Source of the DNA: Perca fluviatilis
Lineage: Eukaryota; Chordata; Actinopteri; Perciformes; Percidae
NCBI RefSeq assembly: GCF_010015445.1
Contig: NC_053114.1
Span: 18,927,724-18,991,723 of the forward strand
Length of the DNA: 64,000 nt
Reading direction: 5' to 3'
Part shown: positions 1 to 17,785 of the stretch, piece by piece
How the letters are laid out: each line of letters starts with the position of its first letter
Numbering within the stretch: position 1 is the first letter of the stretch
Translations under genes and position numbers: made by a program
The notes under the pieces: model-generated
The model's database searches: none
What the model was told of the DNA's origin: nothing
What the model saw: the letters and a program-made list of their open reading frames with translations, nothing else

Positions 1-1438
1 GTCCAGAGGAAATGAAGCAAACAGTGTGTAGACAAGTGCAATATCCCATGACTGTCTCTGTGACGTTTGTAGACCAACCATCCGGTATCAGGCTTGGCTT
101 TCCCGCCTCAAAAATGAGCCTCTTCTCTCCCCTCTCCTCCTCAGAAAGATCACATCCATCCATATTTAAAGTCTGTTCAAATGCTAAGTTAAAACAAAAA
201 CTAAAAGATAACGATAAACTTAAGTAATAACACATCTTATCTAAACCTTACTTATCCGTTTTGTTCAGCTTCCATTTTGTTCTGCTTTATGTCATCATGG
301 AAACTTTGCACTTCTCATGTAGCCTGACAGGTGGTTTTATGGGTTTCTCCCACCAATGCTGCCTCCTCTCAAAATGCATGATAGTGGTTTGGTTGGCTGA
401 GGCCCATTTTTGTCAGATGTCCACGGTTTATATCCAGCTGCATATTATCATTCCAGTGAATATGAATGTATACTCTTTGGTAGCGGTTATGAAACTTCAG
501 AATGAGTAGCGTTCAGAGGCAGACCGGAGCAGACACACACATTTTCTGCAGCAGCTGTTGATAATCACACTCTGACTAATGTGTGTGACATCAAGCCGAG
601 TGCTCCAAGTAATAACTCCAGCAAACATCATATCAATTCAGCCCCAGTGTAAGGCATGTTGGCAGAAAATAATGCACATGCAGTAATGTAGCTATAAATG
701 CATTTCATTTGACTAAATTCAGTTTTTTAAATCCATATTTAATCATTTCTTTCTTTATACAACTAATGAGTCTGCAGTCTCTGTAAGGCTGTACCTAGGC
801 ACAGTAGAGTTTTGAGCTAAATGCAAACATCAGAATGCTACAGTAATATGCTAATGCTTAACATGGGATATTTACCATGGGTGTCTGAAATCACCTGTAA
901 TCTTGTTTGCAGATGTTGTTAATCACATTTCTGCTGGAACATGTCATTGTAGTTTTTGGTTTGGAAGCCTTTATTGGTGCATTTTAGGTATAAACCGCGA
1001 GAGCAGAGCGCAGATTATGGATATAATTTTATAAGAATGGGCACAGATACGGAGACCTGGAACAGCTGACCTATCAGAGCAGACTGGACTTTTTTGAGAG
1101 GGGGGCTTAAAGAGAACCATGTTCCAACAGAGCGTCTCAAACAGAGTACAGCAGCAATGGGCAGTATGAGAAGAATTAAGTGTTGTTTTTTTTTAACATT
1201 AAATCATGTAAACATGTAGTAGAAACATACAATACAAGTCTGAACCTGATAACAGTATATAAAAGGTCTCCTTTACATTAAAGCAGTCCTCAAATATAAC
1301 TTAACCATGTCATGTGATGTGCTTCATATACTTCAGTACACAACAAACAAATACTGGGACCGCTACAGATGGAATTTTAACATCCCAGTTTTTTTTAATG
1401 TTAATGTGAACATTAAAGGATGACTGTGATCCCTGCAG
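1..1438. other. vegfd 5' intron or upstream DNA
   Basis: No convincing exon is seen. Short open frames here lack any family motif. The vegfd signal-peptide exon could be left of the window or too short to recognise. Confidence 0.5.
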
Positions 1439-5875
<4,437 letters not shown>

Positions 5876-6125
5876 AACTCTGAGGAAATAACTGACGACA
5901 ACCTGCTTGCCAAGGATGTTTGGAGGCAGAGAAAAAAGGCTCATAATTTATTTACAGTCCTATTTATGGCGATCACTTTAACTAATTAATATGATATTAA
6001 CTCACATGACCATGTTAATAGATTTTTTTTAACATGCTTACCTTTATGTTTCAATCAATTTGTAAAGTTTATGATTTGTACATTGTTCTTTGTGCACTGA
6101 ATATGTAGTTTATATTAAAAGATTA
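5876..6125 (+). other. vegfd: vegfd 3' UTR and poly(A) signal
   Basis: AT-rich sequence after the TAG, with ATTAAA at 6114-6119 as the likely poly(A) signal. The UTR end is inferred, not seen. Confidence 0.5.
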
Positions 6126-6244
6126 TTTTTATAATTTCAAACTGTGATGAATTTATGGATTATTGCTTAATTTCTGATGGAATATTCCACTACATGTTAA
6201 TCTCCATTTAATCATTTGCTGCTGTTATTCCAAAGAAATTTGCT

Positions 6245-6705
6245 TTAAAGGGTGCAAAACACAACTTTGGAAAGTTTTAAAACTTGTTGCATGCTTCATG
6301 GGCACCACGGCTGCTGAATTCTGTTATATAACTGCCTCACAGTCTGCTTGGAAAGAACTAATGAAATGCCTTCTTGCGACGCTGCGCGTACTCTACCCCT
6401 CCCGTGTACGAGCCGGAGCTCAATGCGCGTCGTCGCCGTGTTGCTAACGGTAGTCAGGTTTGTTTTAAACATTCAGTATGATAATGTTAGGTGTTTGCTT
6501 ACCGGGGTTTGAGACATGAAGTAAAATTGCCGTCCTTTCTCCGCTCTGCTCTGACGCGGCGACGCAACAGTGCTCATGCTGGTGCATCAGTGTGTGGGGG
6601 GGCTAGGCGGAGCCCCGAGGGCAGAGGGAGGGGCTAGGCAGAGCCCCGAGGAGATGCTACTTTCAAATCTTGCTAGCTTTTCAACATTACCAACCCTGCC
6701 TTTAA
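6245..6705. mobile_element. TTAA-flanked MITE
   Basis: Begins TTAAAGGGTGCAAAAC and ends ACCAACCCTGCCTTTAA, about 460 bp, GC-rich inside. The TTAA at both ends fits a piggyBac-type non-autonomous element. No ORF. Confidence 0.5.
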
Positions 6706-7638
6706 TAAGTGTTACTTCATGAGGACGATAAGGGTATTGTTACCTGAAAATCTTGTTCCTTCTTCATACAGTCTATTAAAAAACGATTCACTCTCTTTAG
6801 AAGTTTTTTTTCTCTTTACAACATTGAATTACAGTGGCTTTCATGTGTTTTTGGTGACTTTGATTCAACCGAAAAAGATAGAAAGTAAAGTAAAAAACGA
6901 ATTTCTACAAAGTGATTCAATTCATTTTAAAGGTAAAACCTAAGATTTAGGACACTAAATCCTCACTGCTGCAGTCCATTTGTTTAATAAATCACATAAT
7001 TAAATTAAGATCACCTGTGAGTAGTCAAGGGCTTTCAAGAGAATATAGTGTAAATACACCTGTAATTTAAATCACTTTGTAGTGATCTGTTTTCAGTAAG
7101 ACAAATAATTTCCCCCTGTTGATCATTGTCAAAAAGCCACATTAAATCAACTTTTATTAAATAATGTAAGACAATAAAATTACTCTAGACACTGTACAAG
7201 CAGCTGTTTGCTGATGAGATCTGCTGCATTGCTTTCTATTCCATATCTGACATTTTCTTTGTTAGCCAGATGGTGGCAGAAAAGCTAGCTATCTATCTCT
7301 CCTTACGTCTTGTATTTGAAATGTGTTGAGTATTTGAGCTTCCAGGGGAAACTCCATCTGTTGTGATAGTGTTTGAAGACCTGCATCAGCTTTATTGAAG
7401 ACGGAGTGGACTGTAAGTACTGCTTCTCATAAAACAGGTGCGTCATTTGTACAATGTGCCTCATTTACAGTTGTTGCGTGGTGAATGTATTGATGTCCAG
7501 TGTTGTATTCCTATTTCCTTATCCGGCAGTGCTCCTGAAAATGCAAACATTAAATCGTACAGTATATGTCCTCCCTCCTTTCGTTGGCATCAGAATTGAT
7601 TTTGCACCCATCATGAAATGACTAGATACCAAAATGCT

Positions 7639-8151
7639 TTAAAGTGCTCATATTATGGTTTTGGGCTTTTTCCCTTTCCTTTATTGTGTTATATATATTG
7701 TTTGTGCACATCATAGGTTTACAAAGTGAAAAAGCCCAAAGTCCACCCCAAAGGGACTTACCATCTCCAACAGAAAACACTGTTCACAAACTGCTCCAAA
7801 TAGCTTGATTGTAGTCCAGCCTTTACTTCCGTGACAAACGTGCGTCACTTGGTAACACACGTTATAATGCTCGCCTAGCTGCTAGCATGGCACGCCCTCA
7901 TACTCTGCAACTGACTGGGTAGCAGTGCTGACCTAGCTACTGCGCATGTTCGTCTCTCAACAAAGATGGTACAGAAGTGCGATGTCTCACTCTGTAGCTA
8001 AAAGAGAGAGCTCAACACACAGGGTGAAAAGAGGAGCGGCAGCACAACAAATATATAGTGTTTTTGGAAAATTAAACCGCATAAACCCATTCTTGTACAA
8101 CCTCTAAATACAATTATGAACCTGAAGATGAGCATAATATGAGCACTTTAA
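7639..8151. mobile_element. TTAA MITE, family A copy 1
   Basis: Termini TTAAAGTGCTCATATTATG and CATAATATGAGCACTTTAA are near-perfect inverted repeats 513 bp apart. An inverted copy of the same family lies at 60907-61427, including the shared internal segment with ctttgtaaacctat / ataggtttacaaag. Confidence 0.85.
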
Positions 8152-10132
8152 TGTCCTTGTGTCTCAGGACTCTGGTGGACACGTTGTTAAAGGTGTTTGT
8201 GACTGTGACAAGCTTTCCTGGGAGTGCTTGCTCTACCATTAAACAGTATCAGTGCTTCTCTGTGACAGTCCCACCCTGGCTTTAGGAGCCAAAGTCAGAA
8301 TGAAAGTGTCATCCAGAAATGACACCACTTGGCATTACATGGGATAACATATTTCACTCATCCACTGATCCTGCCCTGCCCACAATAAATAAAATATAAT
8401 ACCAAATTTCATACAAAAACTGTTATTAGTATTTTAACGCTGCATATATTGGATTATGTGATGACACAAAATACTAAACAGGCCTGAAGTTACAAAGAGT
8501 TTTGTCTCCCCCTTGCTGCATTGTTTGTGTACTTGCATAAACATGTTATGCATATTTATCCCTGTGTTTCCCAAATGCCAAAGATTAAAGTCCCTACTTA
8601 ATGCAATTTTTGTAAACCGTTATTTTTACATTGACTCACAAAAACACATTCTGTGTGTCCTTGAGGTCTAACAATCATGTTGAAATCATTTCATTTAAAC
8701 ATAAAACATTTGCAGACATTTTTAAAGCTCCTACATTGTTTACGTCTATGTTTATTAGCTTGCAGTCTTCTTCTGTATGTAACTACCCCAATGCAGCACA
8801 AGGGGTGAAAAGAAAATGATCGCTTCATCATGAAACAGTACTTATACACATTTTACACAAGAAACCCATAAAAGAAAATGCTGGAAGAGCAAGCACTTCA
8901 AATCTTTATTTCAACCAAAAGCAAAAGACCTATTAAGTCGGCAGATTGGCAAATTGTAGAAAAGATTACTACTGTAGGTCACAAATACAAAATATCACAT
9001 TCATTATATCTTATTCGCTTTGTATTATTCAAAGCCTGTTACTCTTTATCCTTAATGTGACCATCTCATGTTTGCTACTTTGCAACTATACCACATAATA
9101 GTAACATCATGCATACATATATCAACATTAAAACATTTCTACAAACATGCAGACATTTAAAATTTCTAATCTTAGAATCACTTGAACTGTTGTTTTCATT
9201 TATTTCTTGCACCAAAATACATTAGTTACTTACACTGCACTGTAACTTTTAGTTTCTTATTTTATACCTCTTATTCTAGTGTAGAATGTGTTAAATTGTT
9301 TGTAACTGCTCTTTATTGTTTTATTTAATGCGCTTTGAATTGACTTGCTCCCAGGACAGTATGCTATGCTTGTAAGCAAGTGAGCTGATACCTCGGTGTA
9401 AGACTTTATCACATGTTTGTTTGTTGTTTGTTGTTTGTTACATGATGACCAGATTGATGTACACAAAATAGTCACACACAACCGTTTATTGTTTTTATTC
9501 TCACAGGGGAATAGATCCTTGCTAAGTATGTTCAAGGTATGTTCAACATTGGGTAAACTGACTTTTGTACTAAATAAAAAGCAATTTATATTTTGAAAAA
9601 TAAATGAATTGACTTGTTGCTGAAATGTGCTATATAAATAAAGCTGCCTTGCCTAGTAGGTAATGAGAAGCGGTTTGACCGTCGGAACTGAAATTTAAAT
9701 AAAGGTTGATGGATGGATTTAATGTAGGTATGTATAAGGGAAAAAATGAATCCTTTACAATGTCAAAGCCACAAGACATAAACAAGACTAAGATATTAAC
9801 ATATATACGTATAATATATATATAAAATGAAAACAATACTATAGGGATGTAAATTTGTTTTATCTGTTGCTCTAAATTTGTATTTGTTTGTCACCAGACA
9901 AAATTCACTGGCAATTGTAAAGGTGTGACGCAAAGAAATATGACTTGCCTCATCATTGCCTGTGTTACAAACGAGGTGCAATAGCCCCCCAATTATGACC
10001 GTCCTCATCCAGAAAACGGCTGTATAGGGCGATTGTGCAAGCCGCTCATGACTCATATTTATGTTTGTTGTTAAGCGGCGACCTCTCGTGGCTGTAGTAA
10101 CAAACACTGGGCCATTCGAGAAGTGGCTCAAT

Positions 10133-10832
10133 GTGGGTGGAGCTAAACGTTTGACTCCGCCCACTTGCCAAATGGCAATTGGCAGAGCCATTTCTCTATC
10201 ACTCTGGCAATTGGTGTGAGGGGAAAACGCAGGACTTTCAAGCTGACCGGAGATCTTTTCCTGCGTGTGAAGTTTGCTTTTCCCGTTGTTGTTTTTCTTA
10301 ACCCAACCGTCCGTTGTTGGCGTCCCCTAGAGACATGGGCTCGTTTCCCGCGAATTACGTTTGATTTCCCCGTTATCCTTTCCTTAACCCAGCGGCGGAG
10401 TGGAACCAAAACATCTACCGGGAAATTATGTAGACCACCGGCCGGCAGGCAGTGTCCGTCCGCGGGCAGGTAGCGTGTGTCCGCGGGCAGGCAGCCGGCA
10501 GCCAGCGTCCGTCCGGCAGGCGGCAGGTTAGTCCGTCCAGACTTTCCCGATTGCCACTCCGCCTCTGCCTTAACAACCGTCAGTTGTTGTCTGGCGTTCC
10601 CCAGAGACCAGGGCTCATTTCCCGGGAGTCATGTTTGCTTTCCCCGTTCTTCTTTTCCTAAACCCAACCCCGTTCTTTTTTCCTTTTTACAATTCAAATA
10701 TCATTGTTTATTATAATCTATATATCTATAATATTATATTATAAAGGTGTTGCAATGACGTTTGAGAATGTGCTGCCTGATGTCCGCCACCAGATGGCGC
10801 GCCCACGGAGTCAAACGTTTAGCTCCGCCCAC
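10133..10832. mobile_element. Inverted-repeat element, GC-rich core
   Basis: gtgggtggagctaaacgttt near 10133 is mirrored by aaacgtttagctccgcccac ending at 10832, about 27 bp of matching termini. Inside are two diverged direct copies of an aaccgtc..gttgtt..cgttccccagagac block (about 10303-10372 and 10576-10645) and short cgggcagg repeats. No transposase is seen; it could be a MITE or a composite. Confidence 0.5.
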
Positions 10833-11480
10833 ATTTGGCCCAACCCCGATCTGCGTACTGCAGTCAGGTGCAATTTCATTACTCCGGGCTTCGTGTCCCA
10901 TGTGAAACCCAGAAGTTAACTGTGAATTCTTTTTTTTTTTTTTAAGAACTGAGTTTTACGGACCTTAGTCTGAGTTGCAATGACGTCTGTGATGTCACGA
11001 TACGTCCTAATTTTAGTAGTTTTACGTGATTAATTACATGCCAATCCCTGATGTTTTAATAAACCTAACCAGAGACGGTTTAGAACCAGGTCCCCAGGAA
11101 TCGCACTCAGTCTTGCAGCCATTATTTTCCAGTGGCCACTCACGGTATTGCAATAAAAAAAAGCCATTATGCTATTGGCTATATAACTTTTCACCCTTGC
11201 ACATGATGTTCGTGACACTTGCAAACAATGCCGCGCCCACTTAGGAGACTGGAAGTGTACAGTTTGGAGCACCGTGAAATGCACTATCTTTAGTTATAGA
11301 CAATATTTTTCCTAACTTAGTATTCTTGTTGCCTGAAGTTAACTAGTTCCATTTCACAACGTTAACTACGTGCTTACGTGCTTAAAAGTGTGAGCTTAAA
11401 TAGAACTGTCACGTGATGAAAACTGCCATTGTGGTCACGTGTTACACCACAAAATGGCCACTGTGCTACCGTATCACTTA

Positions 11481-11515
11481 TTATTATTATTATTATTGCA
11501 TTATTATAATACATC
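11481..11515. repeat. (TTA)n microsatellite
   Basis: Short ttattattattattatt run with one interruption. Confidence 0.8.
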
Positions 11516-14027
11516 CATCACATGACTATACTATGTCTATAGTATCACAGTGTTATATAAAACGCTTATATGTGTCGTTTTGAGAGTCATTGGAAATCGA
11601 CCTCTTCTGTTGTTTAGGAATGGAGGCAACATTGACATCAACTGTGGAATAAACATGATGACATTTCAGTCCTCTGACGTCCTTTGACAGTTCTGACACT
11701 TTGGTTGAACATGATGAGCAGAAACCTCATATGGATCAATCCACTGCTAAGTGACCAGATAAAACACCTACACACAACACTGACCTTTAGAATAACAGAG
11801 TGGTTCGGGAGGGCTGGAAGTGTTTTTGCTTTTAATTTCTTTCTGCCTGAAGGCCCTTTCCATACAGAGATGCTTAAGAGGAAAACTTTCGAGGGTGTTT
11901 CAAGGATGGGACTGAAGCATCTAAAGGAGATTCACACCATCAATGAGAGCGAATCTCACCTACAATATATAGGCTTCATATCCCTGTAGCGATTTATTAA
12001 AAAAGGAGAGCGAGAAAAGAAAAAACATATGTAGTCACGCATACGTATATAACACAGATTTGGTGTTTTATTGCTTTAAAAATATGGTGATATGTTTTTA
12101 TTTGATCTAATAATGTTTTAAAGCTACACTTAGTAACAACATGAATGATGAATGTAAAATGCACCTTTTTTTTAACTTTTTTTACCTAATTTGTTGTTAT
12201 AATGATACTATTGAGACAGAAAAAAGCTTGAAGAGGACATCTATTATTACTTTTTTATGTGTGACTTAAAAAAAATGAATTAGAAATATTAACAAATTGA
12301 TTTAGAACTATTGGGATTTGGATTTTGTTTTGTTATTACATTACACAACATTTAATTTTAATGTAGTTTTGTAATTATCTTGTAATTTTAAATGTTGGGA
12401 CATTAAAGGGACTTTACTCTAAAACCTAAATACATAAATAAAACGGCGGGCTGGAATTGCCTCCACACGGCTCTCACAGACCGTTGCCCAATACATGAAG
12501 TACCTTTTTTTCACGGCCACTTGCACTAACATGCACCGGACCACCTATCAATACAAAAAACTGAGAACTCGGATTACACCTCACACAGAGGGAGTGTGAC
12601 TTTATTCTCTGTTCAAGATGCCATTACTCCACCATATCTTTACACAGCAAATATTTGTTTGCTGCTATATCAATGTTTGGAATGTTGAGTACAGCCCCTT
12701 TCTTAAATTACTGCCTGTGCAATACATTGAACTTTAAAATAAAAATATAATCTAATACTAATCAAAGATATTGTGAAGTCCCTCTCCTTCCCTTGGATGT
12801 TTGCCCTTCACTTTGAAGAATGTGCACAGTTTGGCACGAGGCGGTCCTAACACTTTTTAAGTATCAAACACAAAATATTATTCATAGCAGAGTAGATTTT
12901 GTCTTAAAACATGTCTGGAGGGTGAACTTTAAACAATTAATCAACTTGGCTGATTACGTTATTATACTAATTAGACATATTTGCTGTAGATGCAAGTATG
13001 ACAGGTGGCCTTGCAGAATTCCTAAGGGAGGAAGGATTAAGAAGTGACATTTGCATTTATCTGCAGAATTCCTGTAAGACTCTTTGAAATTGATTTTTAA
13101 ACATATATGCTAATGTGCTTTTATTTGTATTGCTTTGAGTTTCTTTCATTCCTTAAATTAAACATATAATAACTAATCCCTATTTGCATTCCAGAGTTCC
13201 CACTGAATGAACCTGACTATAAAGATGACATGTAAGTAGATGGTTGAGACCATGCAGGACAGAAATTTGGCAAGGCGTTTACACCACAATCAAACAAACG
13301 CTATCCAGACTGAATTATACTCCCACTCATCACAACCTGGGCATGATCCTCTGCCTCTGTGAAACACCAAATTAGGACATTGCACTGTGACATGGTGACT
13401 GTAAATTTAGCATGTGACGGTGCAGAATAATCAGTGGTGCAAAAACTATGTGGTGTATACACAGTCAACAGGACTAACACTCAATTACAAAGACGCACAT
13501 GTGGATCCACTTTCAATATGTAGAAAGAGACAAAGTGCACACTAATATGACTGCAATTTATATTGATTTATATTATTTTCTTCCACTGGAAAGAGAAATG
13601 CACAGTGGAATATTTTTAAGCTAAACACAGACCGTCTGTCAATTTAATTTCCTTAAGAACTGCGTGTAAATTGCGTTAACACACACAACCACAAAAATGT
13701 AAACACACATAGCGTAATCCAATACCAAATGGGATTTCTAACACATGCATTTACATTCACTGTTAATTTTCACACCGTGTTCACCTCGAGTCACAGCTCA
13801 ATAAACATTCGTGACTAACATTTAAAATACATCTCGGAAGGTACACTTACGATTTCACAGTTATTATCACAGCATAAGACATTTAGAAATATTATACAAA
13901 TACAGCAACAGGGTGCAGGCATAATACTATAAAATAATATCCCAGAATATAAAAAGATACCACATACTAGATAGAGCACACTGATCTGACATTTACCTTT
14001 TGGCAAAATTTGAGCAAAAGAATCTTA

Positions 14028-14883
14028 TTTATTATAATAAAAAGTGCCACTGATTGTGATTCAGGTTATTTTAGTTCATTAAAGGTACTTTGGTACTAAA
14101 GGGGTCATTCACCTTATTCTGCCTTTTCTAAAGACGTATACTGCTTTCTAATTTGTTGTTGCAAAATGTGTCTTTTCACTTCTGTAAATACTGTACATGG
14201 AGCTTCATTAGAGATGATGATAATTGTTCACAAATTTGACTCATGGTGTTCTGTTAAGTCATCCTGGGGAGTACAACTCAGCTTGTGAAAATAGTTAATG
14301 TCTTCTGTGGCTCTGAAGGAGCTTTACCAAGTCTAACAAAATACCACTGATGATGTCGTCAGGTTTATCTCAGCTTGGGCGTAGAGACTTAAGAGTTATA
14401 ACAGCCTGTGATACAAACTGGAGGTGTTGAGATTGAAAGGCGTGGTCATTTACCAGGTACAGAGGGTATAGCAAAGAGATTCTGTCATATTGCATTATAG
14501 GAAAAGTCATCCATGTCCCTTAAAAATTACATTCCCATACAACAAAACTGCATTCTCAATTAGGTTTCGAAGGGAAAAATATTTAGTTTGTGTAAAGTCG
14601 TAGGGAGGACTAGACTAGAAGAATTCATAGAATTGCAATATTCAAATGCTGGAGTACTCCTTCAGGTACAATCATTCAACTATACAGTATGTCTTTATGC
14701 AAGGCTCCTATGAGTAAAATGTTTTGTGGAAACATAAAGTACGAGTCACTGACTCAAAAGCAAAAACAACAAAGGATGCACTGAGGTGTTTTTTTTTAAA
14801 TAATGTTCACACAGCTTGTAAAATAAATAATCAAATATTACTTAAGATATTTTACAAACCACTATTAAATTATATAAATAAGT
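14028..14883 (-). other. grpr: grpr candidate 3' UTR
   Basis: AT-rich sequence after the stop. The first clear AATAAA on the minus strand that I noted is at 14033-14028. The end is uncertain. Confidence 0.35.
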
Positions 14884-15165
14884 TTACACACAATCCTCCT
14901 GATAGATCCGTCTGCCATTGATAATGCTTAGACTCGCCATAGAGTGATGTGTGCTGCGGACAGACGTCACATGTGTGTTAAAATGAGTCGGGCTCTGCGT
15001 TGAGCATTTGAGGATCACACGACAGCAACAACTCAGCTGCTGGTTGAACTGCTTCTGGAAGGTCTCGCTCAACAGGTAAAGGGCAAAGGGGTTGAGACAG
15101 GAGTTGGTGAAGGCCAGGATACGAGCTACGACGCTGCACACAAAGTGAACAAGGGAAGTGTCCAC
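14884..15165 (-). CDS. grpr: grpr exon 4 (TM7 and C-tail)
   Basis: Acceptor ccccaccag, then GTG GAC ACT TCC (VDTS). Encodes TM7 with NPFALYLLS, the CCC cluster and a Ser/Thr-rich tail, ending TAA at 14884-14886. Confidence 0.93.
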   Translation of the reverse strand: MDTSLVHFVCSVVARILAFTNSCLNPFALYLLSETFQKQFNQQLSCCCRVILKCSTQSPTHFNTHVTSVRSTHHSMASLSIINGRRIYQEDCV

Positions 15166-17739
15166 CTGGTGGGGGAGAGACAGGGTTGGGAAAAAATGGT
15201 TTATAAGATGGACAGACAGACATTAGAGGTGTGCCTATACTACAGCAGGGATGTAAACAAATACCAATTCATCATTTGGCTATGCGCTCTGAACAGATAC
15301 AAACAGAATCTGAATTTCTGTCCCAATGAGCTATTATGGTTGTTTTTTTGTCAATGGCTTTCAAATTTTGTATCAGACACTCAAAACCAACTTTAAACTC
15401 ATCTAGCCTTGCTTCCATTATACAAACACACTACATCAAGTTTTTAAAGAAAAAATCATGCAATATGGCTGAGTGAAAGTCTGTATTTCTCTAGTAAAGC
15501 CTCCCATTGGACTATCCATTTCCAACTTGACTATTAACTAATAATTGTAATTGTTAAATTAATTTGGTTACATGGTTAAAATATGTTACAAATGTTGTTT
15601 TTATGTTTTAGGCAGCCAAACGTATCCATATACGTAAAAGAAATACAAATGGCAGTGGAAAACAATTATATACAGTAAATTAACCTGTTTTTTCAAACAA
15701 ATTCCAGTATAGTGTAGCACAGCCCACTTCCAGTACTGTATATCTATGAATAAAGATCCAAAAACAAATATTTTTTGTGAAATAAACGAATACAAATTGT
15801 GTGTTACAGATGGAAATAAATAAACATATTGGAAATTTAAGTGTTTTTTTGTGTACCTGTGAGTAGTGATAGGAGCGGTATAAGTAGATGACGTGACAGG
15901 GAAGCCAACATACTGCAAAGAGACCAACAAACACCAGCACTGTTTTGGCCAATCGCTTCCTTGATTCAACCTGTTGGGTGTAGAAAATGTTTTTTCAAAA
16001 CCATTATATAAATATTATTGTTTGATACACATTTAAAAAGTTATATTTTAGTGTATTTTTGCCAATGGTAGAAGATGTATTCAAATCTTTAACTTAAAGT
16101 GGCTATTTGTAACTTTCAGTTAGTGTTGATTCTAGCGGCCGCTTTGGACAAAAGCGGTAGTGTTTTTACCACACCTGCTGTCGTAAAGGTCTTTTCTTTA
16201 CAGTGCTTTATTGACCACTGTAGATTAATGAATTAGCGTTACCGGGAGGTCATATAGTTTGCAATTAATGTTTTGCTCAGACAGAAAATCCTTCATTTAC
16301 AATAAGAGAATACTTTACAGATGCATTCTTGCATGTCCAATGTTGCATACGGTAACTTAGCCTGGATGTATCGTGAGCTAAACCGGGTATCACTGTCACT
16401 GTGTCACAAGCCAAAGCATTAACAGTTTGTTGTAGCAACCAACGTAATAATAACTTAGATTAATATAGTGCATTTCATGAAACCCACGGATGCTTTACCC
16501 AAGGGGAACAAGGGAAAAGAAAATAGTAAGCCAACACAAACTCAGATTAAAAATAAATAAAAAGCAGGTGCTACATGTAAATGGAAGGGGGGTGCAATTT
16601 AATGTTGGCTATTAACATACAACCACATCGCGCATTGTTACGAATGAAATAGACATAGCATTTATATACCGGAGGGCCAATTCAAATTTTTCCTGTGATG
16701 GTCCTGCCCCAGTATCAGCCATAACTACAGCAGATAACTTCTAAAATAACATTAAAATACAATTAGGCCTATATAAAGAAATCTCCTGCTACCTTTTACC
16801 TGGCTGGATACAATAACACAGGCTTACCCGGCGTTATTATGGAACCCACGCAACTTCTAGGCAAGACCCGCCCTTTAATAGCATTCACACACTACCATTG
16901 GCCAGGCGTCCAAGGTAACGTAATCCGATTTGTTCAGGTCCTAACCTATCCTAACCTTAACCACTCGAGGTCAATGCCTAACCCCAACCAATCAAGCTGT
17001 TTCATAGGGCGGGACTTGCCTAGAAGTTACGTGGGATCTATAATAATGAACCTATCAGAATGTGTGTAGCACCATCTACGTGCCGTAAATCGTAATGTGA
17101 CTTTGTGGGAAAAATCGGACCTGGGCAGAAGCTTTACCAAAACTATATAAAAGTAGCGTTCTTTTCACTGTTAGTCTTGTTTTCTGTTACAGGTCATTTA
17201 TGATCATTAGATGAAAAGTACACAGTTTCAGAAACCTTAAAAAGTTACATATAGTAACTTTAAGTAAATGTAGCAATAAAACAATGACCTCATGACCTGA
17301 GTATGTCCCAGATCTGGCTACGGCCCTGATAATTTGACTTTAGCTTGAACACTGGCCTGTCGTCTTGCATGCATGTTCCCTTCCACAGGCAGGTTTGAGG
17401 CGCTCCTCATCAGGCTGCGGGCGATGAAGGTGTAGTACACAGATATGACCAGCAGTGGAATGACGTAGAAAATGAGGAAGGAGGCCATTGAGTGGATCTT
17501 AGGGTGCAGTTCCCCAGATGTGGGATAAGGGGCGCAGGTGACAAAGCTCTCATTAGTGGAGGTAACGTTGAAGGTATGGAGGTCAGAGAATACAGCCTCG
17601 GGGATAGCCAGGATCAGGGAGAAGAGCCAGATGAGCGCGGCCCGCAGGACAATGCTGGTAGTGGTGCTTGATGTTTGGATGTCCAGAGGCTTCACGATGG
17701 CCCTGTACCTGATAGATAGATAGATAGATAGATAAATAA

Positions 17740-17785
<46 letters not shown>

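Larger units (their letters stand above)
5876..14883. other. vegfd-grpr intergenic region (convergent 3' ends)
   Basis: Separates two converging genes. It holds the vegfd 3' UTR, two TTAA MITEs, an inverted-repeat element at 10133-10832 and the distal grpr 3' UTR. In 8160-10080 and 10900-14000 I see only AT-rich DNA and short frames without family motifs. Confidence 0.6.

Noticed and set aside
11684..11989. 101-codon plus-strand frame between vegfd and grpr
   Set aside because: No recognisable domain, codon pattern or splice partners; AT-rich intergenic context.
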